58,590 nt of DNA, taken from Pseudomonadota bacterium. GTDB lineage: Bacteria > Desulfobacterota > Binatia > Binatales > Binataceae. The position numbers and the translations under genes were made by a program. Numbering within the stretch: position 1 is the stretch's first letter; each line of letters starts with the position of its first letter. Under the pieces are notes generated by a model, which saw only the letters and a list, made by a program, of their open reading frames with translations, was not told the origin of the DNA and did not search any database. Below, one piece after another: positions 16,479-23,960 of this stretch. The stretch spans positions 1-58,590 of the forward strand of contig JAJPKP010000052.1 in NCBI GenBank assembly GCA_021323675.1. Reading direction: 5' to 3'.

Positions 16479-18149
16479 TCACCTGGTGGAAGAAGCGAGG
16501 CCGTACTTCTCGATCTTGGCGTAGAGTTTCTTGCGGGAGATCCCCAGCATCTCGGCGGCGGCAACCTTGTTGCCGCGCGTGCTCGCCAGGGCGTTCTCGA
16601 TCAGAGCGCGTTCGGCCTCGGCAAACGACGGCACGCCCTTTTGCTGCTGATTGGCGGCGGGAGGCTCCGGCCTTTGTGACGCAGCTAGCGCTTGCGCGGA
16701 AACGATCGCATCGGGGAGATCCTCCAGAACGATGATCGAGTTCCGGCCGAAGGTAAACGCGGCTTCAATCGTATTTGACAACTCGCGCACATTGCCTGGC
16801 CACGCATGTGCGGTGATCGCATCCAGGGCCCGCTGCTCGATTCCAGCCACGTTGCGCCCAAGCCGCTGATTGAAGACCGAAATGAAGTGGTCAACCAGCA
16901 GCGGGATGTCCTCGCGCCGGTCGCGCAGCGGGGGAATTTCCAGGACCGAGGCCTGCAGCCGATAGTACAAGTCTTCGCGCAGATGCCCGTCGGCCACCGC
17001 CGCCCGCGGATCGCGATTGGTGGAAGCGATGAGGCGCACATTTACGGGTTGCTCGATTGCGGAGCCAACTGGACGAATCGCGCGCTCCTGGATAGCACGC
17101 AGAAGCTTGGTCTGCGTGGCCGCATCCATTTCCGTTATCTCGTCAAGAAAGAGGGTCCCGCCTTCCGCCGCGCGGAAGAGCCCCATGTGATCATTGTTGG
17201 CGCCGCTGAATGCTCCGCGCTTGTAGCCGAAAAGCTCGCTTTCGATGAGGTCTTTGGGCAACGCGGCACAGTTGAGGGCCACGAAAGGTTTGTCCTTGCG
17301 TGAGCCGCATTCATGAATCGCACGTGCGACCAGTTCTTTTCCGGTACCGCTCTCGCCGACCACGAGCAGGTTTCCGTTGGCCGCGGCCGCGAGCTCGATA
17401 CGCTCGTACAGCCGCCGCATGCCGGCGCTTGCCCCGACCAGACCGTGGAACCGGTTTCTGGAGGCGGCTGGAAGCCGGGCCGCCGCGCTTTCAAGCGCGG
17501 CAATCCGCGTTCCTTCCAGCGCAGAATGCGTCCGCACGTAAGTCAATACGAAGAGCAGAGTTGAAACCTGATTCAGCCTGTCGAAAGCCGTGCCAAGGGC
17601 GGCCTTCAGACAGCCATCAGCCGAAAAGGCCGCGCGCACGCGTTCCTTGAGAAGCTGGAGAGATATGATTACTTCCTCTAAAGGAACTCCCAGTTCGGAG
17701 AGCGCTTCCGCGGCTCGTGTTACAGCACTCTCGTATTCATTGACGTCGCCCGCCAGGAGCGCGCGATTGGCGGTTTCGATATTGAACTCGGCGATCCGGA
17801 CGAATTCAGGCTCTGCCAATGCGCGCGAATCACCGAAAGTCTGGCGATACACTTCATACCAGTTCCGCACCAGTTCGCTCTTGCGCGCCAGTACCGCTTC
17901 CAACACGGGTCGCAGGCTCTGGATGTCGATGTCGGAGAGAAGATGAAAATGGGATCTGGCCTGCGCGCCCGAAGCTCCACCCCCCATCCTCCCGCACCGG
18001 TCGTCGCCCCGCATCCGCATCGGAGGCATGACATACCGCCGGTCTGTTGACGGCATCGCATTCAGACGGTCCAGGTCCGGCAGTAGGGACAACGGAGGTG
18101 CAAATTGCTTTTCAGAGTCCGAGGAATCGAATGACGCTATATTCATCAT
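16479..18149 (-). CDS. Sigma-54-dependent transcriptional activator with RsbRD-like sensory domain
   Basis: A 556-aa enhancer-binding protein. The N-terminal helical domain (~65-210) resembles RsbT co-antagonist N-domains and the partial protein at 1-593. The AAA+ domain follows: Walker A GESGTGKE, a sigma-54 loop reading GAFSGA instead of GAFTGA, Walker B GGTLFLDEI, and arginine-finger region LREDLYYRL. A Fis-type helix-turn-helix closes it (NKVAAAEMLGISRKKLYAKIEKYG). There is no receiver domain, so ligand or partner binding probably controls it. Start: tandem ATGs at 18149/18146 with AAGAGAG upstream. A sigma-54-like promoter (18178-18193) and a 16-bp palindrome ~96 bases upstream of the predicted start suggest autoregulation or control by its paralog. 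Confidence 0.93.
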   Translation of the reverse strand: MMNIASFDSSDSEKQFAPPLSLLPDLDRLNAMPSTDRRYVMPPMRMRGDDRCGRMGGGASGAQARSHFHLLSDIDIQSLRPVLEAVLARKSELVRNWYEVYRQTFGDSRALAEPEFVRIAEFNIETANRALLAGDVNEYESAVTRAAEALSELGVPLEEVIISLQLLKERVRAAFSADGCLKAALGTAFDRLNQVSTLLFVLTYVRTHSALEGTRIAALESAAARLPAASRNRFHGLVGASAGMRRLYERIELAAAANGNLLVVGESGTGKELVARAIHECGSRKDKPFVALNCAALPKDLIESELFGYKRGAFSGANNDHMGLFRAAEGGTLFLDEITEMDAATQTKLLRAIQERAIRPVGSAIEQPVNVRLIASTNRDPRAAVADGHLREDLYYRLQASVLEIPPLRDRREDIPLLVDHFISVFNQRLGRNVAGIEQRALDAITAHAWPGNVRELSNTIEAAFTFGRNSIIVLEDLPDAIVSAQALAASQRPEPPAANQQQKGVPSFAEAERALIENALASTRGNKVAAAEMLGISRKKLYAKIEKYGLASSTR

Positions 18150-18177
18150 GATTGCTCTCTTCGAAATTGCGCGTAAG

Positions 18178-18193
18178 AGCACTTCATGTGCCA
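18178..18193 (-). promoter_or_regulatory. Sigma-54 promoter-like element of the activator gene
   Basis: On the minus strand TGGCACA-TGAA-GTGCT has GG-N10-GC spacing and matches 10 of 12 consensus positions. The predicted start near 18167 gives an 18-base leader with AAGAGAG before the ATG pair. Confidence 0.55.
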
Positions 18194-18222
18194 CCCGGCA
18201 AAGTCTTTACCTGTCAGGGAAA

Positions 18223-18251
18223 CACCCTTCGGGGTGGGGCATCGGCGCCCC
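18223..18251. repeat. Two adjacent hairpins
   Basis: CACCC-TTCG-GGGTG (18223-18236) is a perfect 5-bp stem capped by a stable UUCG-type tetraloop. GGGGC-ATCGGC-GCCCC (18236-18251) follows and shares one base with it. They lie between the -24/-12 element and the palindrome at 18256. They may be RNA structures for the rightward transcript or DNA sites. Confidence 0.45.
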
Positions 18252-18255
18252 AAGT

Positions 18256-18271
18256 GTGGAGCCGGCTCCAC
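18256..18271. promoter_or_regulatory. 16-bp perfect palindrome, candidate enhancer site
   Basis: GTGGAGCCGGCTCCAC reads identically on both strands. Its centre is ~96 bases upstream of the predicted leftward start (near 18167), the distance typical of sigma-54 activator binding sites. It could bind the activator encoded at 16479-18149 or its paralog. The remainder of 18272-18495 shows no further strong feature except a CACCC/GGGTG inverted repeat near 18475-18488. Confidence 0.5.
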
Positions 18272-18495
18272 GATAATTTGCCCCATCGCATCTGCCTCAG
18301 GACCGATGCCGTGAAGCCAAGGATGCCTCCCGCGCCCTTGACGACCGACTTCGGACCGAAGACTTGATATTTGCGGTCGCGTTTTTTGGCTGCAAAGACT
18401 CGAACGGAATATGTGTGGTCCCGAAATCGGGCCTTAATTGAACGGCACGGTTTGTGGATTGGGAAGGCTTAGCACCCACAGTGAGGGTGGCCGAG

Positions 18496-18750
18496 ATGGA
18501 AGCTCAACAGGATCAGCAAGATCATAAGCGCTGCAATCTGGTTCGCCCGATACGTGACAAGAGCGGAAAGCTTCGGTTTCGGGAGACTCCTGAGATTCTG
18601 CGCGAAATGGACAATCTGGGCCGTCGCATGCTCCTGGTACGATTCGATGACGGCTCGACAACGTTTCTATTCCCTCACGAGGTAACGGTAGCCGAACGGC
18701 CAGTTGCTGAGGTCGATGGTGAATATTGGCTGGAGCGCGTGCGGGCATAG
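18496..18750 (+). CDS. Small hypothetical protein (84 aa)
   Basis: A cytosolic, charged product without signal peptide. The C-terminal half is beta-rich: GRRMLLVRFDDGSTTFLFPHEVTVAERP (~36-63), resembling a small SH3-like barrel that often acts as a binding or regulatory module. I do not recognise the family. I chose ATG 18496 with AGGGTGG upstream; an earlier in-frame start at 18454 would overlap an inverted repeat. It is followed after 125 bases by a stand-alone receiver gene with its own promoter-like element. Confidence 0.55.
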   Translation: MEAQQDQQDHKRCNLVRPIRDKSGKLRFRETPEILREMDNLGRRMLLVRFDDGSTTFLFPHEVTVAERPVAEVDGEYWLERVRA

Positions 18751-18799
18751 CGCGAAATTCCAGCGGTTAGGTCATAGAGAACGTCAACTTTGAGAATCG

Positions 18800-18815
18800 T
18801 GGCGCGCGGCTTGCT
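18800..18815 (+). promoter_or_regulatory. Sigma-54 promoter-like element for the receiver gene
   Basis: TGGCGCG-CGGC-TTGCT matches 11 of 12 consensus positions with exact spacing and has the same -24 and -12 halves as the hsp20 element. The predicted start near 18826 leaves 50 bases to ATG 18876. Confidence 0.58.
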
Positions 18816-18875
18816 GCCGATGCTATATGCTTGAGGATTTCCTCGGTTTCCGGGCGCGACGAACGAACCAGGCGA

Positions 18876-19253
18876 ATGGCGAATACTGTTTTAATTGTTG
18901 ATGATGAAGCGGACCTCGCGGATACCTATGCCAGGCTGCTTAAGGCTGCGGGGTTCGAATGCCTGGTTGCATACGGCATCCACGATGCCCTGTCGTTGTT
19001 CGATTCCAAGCATCCGGCTCTCGTCGTGTCCGACGTTACGCTACCGGTCGGCGATGGCTTTGAAATCGCGCGCTACGTTCGCGAAAAGTCACCGAGCACC
19101 CCGGTGATTCTGATGACTGCCTATCACTCCTTGAACGCCGAAACGCAGGCGCAGCGCGCTGGCGCCGATCGTTATCTGCGCAAGCCGTTTCCTAATGCTC
19201 AGTTGGTTTCGACGGTCAAATCCCTGATGGCATCGCAGAGCGGCCGGACCTGA
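18876..19253 (+). CDS. Single-domain response regulator (CheY-like receiver)
   Basis: A 125-aa receiver: VLIVDDEADLADTY (acidic pocket), phospho-acceptor Asp in LVVSDVTLPVGDGF (~54), Thr/Ser switch in VILMTAYHS, and Lys in YLRKPFP. All catalytic residues are present. There is no output domain, so it probably passes phosphate on or acts by protein contact. It faces the NtrC/kinase pair (convergent, 41 bases apart), whose kinase is a candidate phospho-donor. Confidence 0.9.
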   Translation: MANTVLIVDDEADLADTYARLLKAAGFECLVAYGIHDALSLFDSKHPALVVSDVTLPVGDGFEIARYVREKSPSTPVILMTAYHSLNAETQAQRAGADRYLRKPFPNAQLVSTVKSLMASQSGRT

Positions 19254-19294
19254 GTCCCGGGCCGCGCGGGGCGCATCGTGGGAGCAGTCGTGGC

Positions 19295-20671
19295 TTAACG
19301 AATGCGGTGTTTGTTGAGGAGCCGATGCAGCGTCTTTCTGTCGACGCCTGCCTTGCGCGCCGCCTGGGAGACATTGCCGCCCTCGTTCCTGAGCAAATCG
19401 GCGACGTACGAAGCTTCAAGCTGGCTTATCCAGCGCTCCTTGGCCTCTTTGAGAGTCAGCCTGCCGCTGGCCTGATCCTGCGGAAGCGACTGTGATGTTT
19501 GCGACACCGTCCTGAGCTGCTGCGGCAATTCGGCCAGGGTTATCATCTCGCTGTCAGCGAGCGCGCAGGCGCGCTCGATGACATTCTGAAGCTCGCGCAC
19601 ATTGCCCGGCCACGAGTACGTTTCCAGCGCCATCATCGCTTCCGGCTCAAAACCCTTGACCGCGCTTCGGCCGTACTTGTTCAGGAAACTCGTCGCGAGC
19701 AATGCGATGTCGTCGGAACGTTCGCGCAGGGGCGGCAGAGCAACGTCAACCACGTTCACCCGATAATAGAGGTCTTCGCGAAACCTGCCCTCGGTGACCA
19801 TCGCGCGCAGGTCACGATTGGTCGCTGAGACAATACGAACGTCGAGGTCGATCTGCGCGGTTGCGCCAACCCGGCGAATCTGTCTCTCCTGAAGCGCGCG
19901 CAGCAGCTTTGCCTGCAATCCCAGCGGGAGTTCCCCGAGTTCGTCGAGAAACAACGTGCCGTGCTGCGCGGTTTCGATTAGTCCGCGCTTGACGCCGGAC
20001 GCGCCGGTAAAGGAGCCCTTCTCATGGCCGAACAACTCGGACTCCAGCAGATTCTCCGGCAGCGATGCGCAATCGACCGGAACAAACGGCTGAGCGGCAC
20101 GCGGACTGTTCGCATGAACCGCGCGCGCAATGAGTTCCTTGCCAGTGCCCGACTCGCCGAGAATAAGGATGTTGGCGTCGGAGCGGGCGGCCTTGCGAAC
20201 CAGTTCGAGTACCCCGCGCAGGGCAGAACTCTGGCCGACGATGTTCTCGAAACCGAAGGCGCCCTTCAGTTGCTCGCGCAGATTAAGATTCTCAACCTCC
20301 AGCCGCCGCCTGTTCAGCGCCCGTTCCACCGCAACCCGGAGCTGGTCGATTGAAAATGGTTTGGAAAGGTAGTCGAAAGCTCCCGCCTTGACCGCCGCGA
20401 CCGCGGTTTCTACGGTCGCATACCCGGTCAGCATGATAACCGGCATGCGTGGATCGGCTTCGCGGGTGCGCCTCAGAATCTCCATCCCGTCCATCTCCGG
20501 CATCCGCAAATCGGTAAGCATGAGATCGGGACGTTCGGATTCGACCAGACGCAGGGCCTCGTGCGGGTCCATCGTCCCAAGGCATTCGTAACCGGCCGGG
20601 GCAAGAATCCGCCGGCTGGTTTCGATCATGTCAGGTTCATCGTCGAGTATAAGAATTCGGGCGGCTGCCAT
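19295..20671 (-). CDS. NtrC-family response regulator (sigma-54 activator)
   Basis: A 458-aa three-domain regulator. Receiver (~1-120): ILILDDEPDMI, Asp in LMLTDLRMPEMDG, Lys in YLSKPF. AAA+ (~140-375): GESGTGKE, sigma-54 loop GSFTGA, GTLFLDELGE. The Fis-type helix-turn-helix ends NVSQAARKAGVDRKTLHRLLNKHRI. I chose the ATG at 20671 because the first receiver strand starts four residues later; upstream sequence in frame has no homology. It is 28 bases downstream of the histidine kinase gene on the same strand, so the two form a cognate pair. The divergent sigma-54-like promoter at 22036, and perhaps the one at 23033, are natural targets. Confidence 0.95.
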   Translation of the reverse strand: MAAARILILDDEPDMIETSRRILAPAGYECLGTMDPHEALRLVESERPDLMLTDLRMPEMDGMEILRRTREADPRMPVIMLTGYATVETAVAAVKAGAFDYLSKPFSIDQLRVAVERALNRRRLEVENLNLREQLKGAFGFENIVGQSSALRGVLELVRKAARSDANILILGESGTGKELIARAVHANSPRAAQPFVPVDCASLPENLLESELFGHEKGSFTGASGVKRGLIETAQHGTLFLDELGELPLGLQAKLLRALQERQIRRVGATAQIDLDVRIVSATNRDLRAMVTEGRFREDLYYRVNVVDVALPPLRERSDDIALLATSFLNKYGRSAVKGFEPEAMMALETYSWPGNVRELQNVIERACALADSEMITLAELPQQLRTVSQTSQSLPQDQASGRLTLKEAKERWISQLEASYVADLLRNEGGNVSQAARKAGVDRKTLHRLLNKHRIR

Positions 20672-20699
20672 CGCGAAGAATTGGCCCGTGGCACAGTCG

Positions 20700-21764
20700 T
20701 CAGCGCGACTCCTCCAGGGCGGGCAACGTGATCGTAAAGGTTGTCCCTCTTCCGAGCTCGGATTGAACTTCGATTCGGCCGCTGTGCTCCTGGATGATGC
20801 GCCGGCTGAGCCAGAGGCCGAGTCCGGTTCCGTCGGGCTTGGTCGTGTAAAGAAGATCAAAAATCCTGTTCAGCGCGCCCGGCTCAATGCCCGGGCCGCT
20901 ATCCGTCACTCTGAGGCGCACCCATCCGGGCCGATCGTCCGACAGGCCGGTCTCAATTCTCAGCCGGCCGCCGTCCCGCATGGCATCGCGCGCATTGCTA
21001 AGAAGATTGATTAGAACGCGCTCCAGGGCGGTTGTGTCTCCCATAATCGGAGGCAGCTCGCGCTGCGAAAGAATCTCGACGCCAATTTTGCTCGAGTTGA
21101 GCTGATCCCCCATCAGCAACAAGGCATCGTCAACGACGCGGCTGACCTGAAGCGGGGCATAATCCTTCTCTCGCTGCCTCGACACGCGCAGAAACTCTTC
21201 CACGATCCGGGTGGCGCGCTGCGCGTGGCGCTGGATAACCTCCAAATCTTCTCTCACTTCAGATGGGAGAGAATCCCCAAGGGCCTGGAGCAATTCCGCC
21301 CGAGAGAGAATCACCTGCAATGGATTATTGAGATCGTGCGCGATCCCGGCCGCGATGGTGCCGAGGGAGGTGATGCTCTCGGCTCTGCGGGCTTCGCGTT
21401 CGAGCGCCAGGCGCTGCGAGATGTCGATCGCGGCAGCAACCACAACATCACCGCGCCGGGTCCCGGGAGCATAAGTCAGGCTCACTTCGAGCGGAAACTC
21501 GGTGCCGTCTTTGCGGCGGCCCACGAGTTTCAGGCCGGTTCCCATCGTTCGAGTCCGCGGCGCGTTGAAAAAGCCGACCACGTGCTTTTGGTGAATGTCG
21601 CGTAAGCGCTCAGGCACGAGGACTTCGACGGGCCGCCCAACGAGTTCTTCGGACTGGTAGCCGAACAGAGATTCCGCCTGAGGATTTACTTCCAGGATAA
21701 GGCCTCCGCGGCCCACTATAAGCAGGCTTTCACTGGCGGCTTTGAAGTATTCCTCGTAGGGCAT
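20700..21764 (-). CDS. PAS-domain histidine kinase (cytosolic)
   Basis: A 354-aa kinase without membrane segments. PAS domain (~5-115, with ILEVNPQAESLFGYQSEELVGR), HisKA with phospho-His in TIAAGIAHDLNNPLQ (~145), and HATPase_c with N-box LLSNARDAM, G1 DSGPGIEPG and G2 TGLGLWLS. The PAS fold suggests a soluble or redox cue. The downstream NtrC-type gene is its partner. No sigma-54-like element was found upstream. Confidence 0.93.
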   Translation of the reverse strand: MPYEEYFKAASESLLIVGRGGLILEVNPQAESLFGYQSEELVGRPVEVLVPERLRDIHQKHVVGFFNAPRTRTMGTGLKLVGRRKDGTEFPLEVSLTYAPGTRRGDVVVAAAIDISQRLALEREARRAESITSLGTIAAGIAHDLNNPLQVILSRAELLQALGDSLPSEVREDLEVIQRHAQRATRIVEEFLRVSRQREKDYAPLQVSRVVDDALLLMGDQLNSSKIGVEILSQRELPPIMGDTTALERVLINLLSNARDAMRDGGRLRIETGLSDDRPGWVRLRVTDSGPGIEPGALNRIFDLLYTTKPDGTGLGLWLSRRIIQEHSGRIEVQSELGRGTTFTITLPALEESR

Positions 21765-22127
21765 AAGCGAGCTTGTCCTTTCCGCCTCCGGGCCCTTACT
21801 TTGCGCTGTCGCTTAGTATCGGACTCTAACTTGAAAGGTGCGTGCTATCAACGCTGCAGGCCGGACTTCTGTCGCTGAACGCGACAAAGCCAGCCTCTTT
21901 GGAACCTCCGGAAACAGACGGGCAACCTCTCATGACTGTCGGGGCGTTCGAACTTTCCATCAGAAAAGGCTTGAGAGACAAGGATATCCCGTCACATCGT
22001 GCAAGCGGTCGAGTCTGGGCAGACACCTGCGCGGTTGGCATGGATGCTGCTCTCTCGTGACTCCAGGGAAGCGGAAAGGAGGATCTTCAAAGCCCTCTTC
22101 CGACTGCCCGACGAAGGGAGACACGTC
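21765..22127. other. Divergent intergenic region (kinase / hemerythrin-like)
   Basis: No gene is supported here. It contains the sigma-54-like element at 22036-22051 and a short inverted repeat GTCGC-TGAAC-GCGAC near 21872-21886. No clear promoter for the leftward kinase gene was seen. Confidence 0.4.
22036..22051 (+). promoter_or_regulatory. Sigma-54 promoter-like element for the hemerythrin-like gene
   Basis: TGGCATG-GATG-CTGCT has GG-N10-GC spacing and matches 10 of 12 consensus positions. The predicted start near 22062 gives a 66-base leader to GTG 22128 and argues against any start further upstream. The NtrC-type regulator transcribed in the other direction is the obvious activator candidate. 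Confidence 0.52.
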
Positions 22128-22625
22128 GTGAACGCGAATGCAATCGACCAAACCTCGAATCATCCCGGCGCCGGAATCCAGCGGCTGTCCGAGGAATTGA
22201 ATCGGGAGGACTCGGAACTGCGATCGCATCTGCTCGATGCGGCAATCGCCGGGTTGCGGCTTGCGCGCAACCCGGATTCGGCGGCACTGAAACACGATGT
22301 CGCTCAAATATGGGAAGTGATGGGACCCGTGCTCGCTCATCATCTTGAGGCGGAAGACTCGCAGCTGTTGCCCTGGCTGGATCGCAGCCGGCGGGTCTCT
22401 GCTGAGACGGTTCAGAAAATCCGTCAATCCCACGATCGTTTGCGCGCGCTCATCGGCACTATCTCCAAGACCGACCCCGCTCGCCTCACTGCCGCCCAGG
22501 CTCGCGAGGTTGGCCAGGCGCTCGTCACTCTTACGATGACGCTGGACGACGCGATCGATGACGAGGAGCGGAGGTTGCTGCCGGCTCTGCGAAAGGCGTT
22601 ATTCGCCATCACCCACCACTCCTAG
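22128..22625 (+). CDS. Hemerythrin-like HHE domain protein
   Basis: A 165-aa helical protein with spaced His/Glu metal-site candidates: LRSHLLDAAIAGL, MGPVLAHHLEAEDSQLLPWL (an H-H-L-E-x-E pattern), QKIRQSHDRLRALIG and DDAIDDEERRLLPAL. This is the layout of HHE cation-binding (hemerythrin-like) domains that hold a di-iron site for O2 or NO sensing or stress. I chose the GTG at 22128, with AAGGGAG 7 bases upstream. A strong terminator follows at 22698-22734. Confidence 0.82.
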   Translation: MNANAIDQTSNHPGAGIQRLSEELNREDSELRSHLLDAAIAGLRLARNPDSAALKHDVAQIWEVMGPVLAHHLEAEDSQLLPWLDRSRRVSAETVQKIRQSHDRLRALIGTISKTDPARLTAAQAREVGQALVTLTMTLDDAIDDEERRLLPALRKALFAITHHS

Positions 22626-22697
22626 GAGCGCATCCGTTGTCGCGGTCTCCAGGCCGCGGACCGTTGCGCGACGAGCTTTTCAACCGCATTGGATGAG

Positions 22698-22734
22698 GGC
22701 GCCGGGGCCGCGAGGTCCGGCGCCGCTCTTTTTT
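22698..22734 (+). terminator. Intrinsic terminator
   Basis: GGCGCCGG (22698-22705) pairs perfectly with CCGGCGCC (22717-22724), followed by a run of six T after GCTC. It ends the hemerythrin-like transcript and insulates it from the exopolysaccharide operon. The rest of 22735-23032 shows no gene. Confidence 0.8.
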
Positions 22735-23032
22735 CTCTCCTGAGAAGCGTCCGCCTGAATGAGAATGCCGGATGCGTTCAAAGCCATTCGTCTTCGCATC
22801 TGGCGACGATCTTGATGCGGCTTGAAGATCGCTACCGCCACTCCACGATTCATCTCACTTTCGAGAGTCTGATCGCGTTCAGGTTTTTCGCGACAGTGCG
22901 GTGCCAGAGAACTTTGCGACGCGCGTCATGTTTGTAGGGATTACCTGCATCGGTTGTAAAATTCACCCTTCTGCACGATTCGCGATCGACTCGGCATCCT
23001 GAAAAACTCCCGCTCTTCCTCGCGATCTTAGA

Positions 23033-23048
23033 TGGCACACTCGTTGCG
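23033..23048 (+). promoter_or_regulatory. Sigma-54 promoter-like element for the exopolysaccharide operon
   Basis: TGGCACA-CTCG-TTGCG has perfect TGGCAC and TTGC cores and GG-N10-GC spacing (10 of 12 positions). The predicted start near 23059 gives an 88-base leader to ATG 23147. It is the only promoter-like signal I see ahead of the 13-gene operon. Confidence 0.6.
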
Positions 23049-23146
23049 GAATACCGCGACAAGCCTGATTTGGAGCGACCGAACCAAGCGCGCGGCAACG
23101 AGCGTGTCCCCCGCACGTTTGGAGTGCGGGCCGAGTTCATCGCGAA

Positions 23147-23926
23147 ATGACTACTTCTTCGCATTCACATTTCACGATACGACGAGCGCTCGTAATACCG
23201 GTGCTTCTTTGTTGCGCCGCGCTTCTTGTTTCTTCCTGCGCAAGCAGCGAGTCGGAGCGCGGCGACTTTCCGGGTTCGCAGCCGGCGGCCGCGGCAATGT
23301 CGCCCGAGCAATGCGACGCGAACGCCAGGATTCAGGCCGCTGAATCGGATAGCGGCGGGTACAGGATTCAACCCGGCGATCAGCTCGATATCGCTTTCTA
23401 TCTTAATTCCGAATTCAACGACGAGGTCGCCGTACGGCCTGACGGCAAGATAACGCTGCGCCTGGTCGGCTCCGTACAGGCCGCCGGTCTCACTCCCGAC
23501 CAACTCGCGCAGGAATTGGACAAGGATTACTCCTCCGAGCTTCGCGACCCCGGAGCTTCGGTACACGTCAAGAGCATGCCGAGCCGCGAAGTCTATGTAG
23601 AAGGCAGAGTCGCTAAACCCGGGGCCTTTCCCTTGGAGCCCGGGATGACCGCGTTGCAGGCGATCTCGGACGCCGGCGGCTTTGCCGACGACGCGAGCGA
23701 CAGCAGCGTCATCCTCATCCGCCGCGACATGTGCGGCGCGCCGCACGGAACGAAACTCAACCTGGATGCGGCAGTCAACAAGGACGGCAGCGACGAAGAC
23801 GTGGCCCTGCTGCCTCGCGACATGATCGTCGTGCCGCGAAGCGGCATCGGCAACGTGGACTTGTTCGTTCAGCAGTACATTCGCAACCTGATTCCGGTTC
23901 AGCCCTATTTTCCGATTCCTTTCTAG
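23147..23926 (+). CDS. Polysaccharide export outer-membrane lipoprotein (Wza-like)
   Basis: A 259-aa protein with a lipoprotein signal (VLLCCAALLVSSC, Cys ~31). The polysaccharide export (Poly_export) domain starts at YRIQPGDQLDIAFYLNSEFNDEVAVRPDGKITLRLVG (~72-108). A SLBB-like segment follows: REVYVEGRVAKPGAFPLEPGMTALQAISDAGGF. It ends in IRNLIPVQPYFPIPF, the amphipathic C-terminal helix region that crosses the outer membrane in Wza-like pores. It is the first gene of the operon and probably forms the export channel with the next gene product. Confidence 0.93.
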   Translation: MTTSSHSHFTIRRALVIPVLLCCAALLVSSCASSESERGDFPGSQPAAAAMSPEQCDANARIQAAESDSGGYRIQPGDQLDIAFYLNSEFNDEVAVRPDGKITLRLVGSVQAAGLTPDQLAQELDKDYSSELRDPGASVHVKSMPSREVYVEGRVAKPGAFPLEPGMTALQAISDAGGFADDASDSSVILIRRDMCGAPHGTKLNLDAAVNKDGSDEDVALLPRDMIVVPRSGIGNVDLFVQQYIRNLIPVQPYFPIPF

Positions 23927-23960
23927 CCGGAGATTTGTCGCGACTCGCGAGAGCAGTTCG

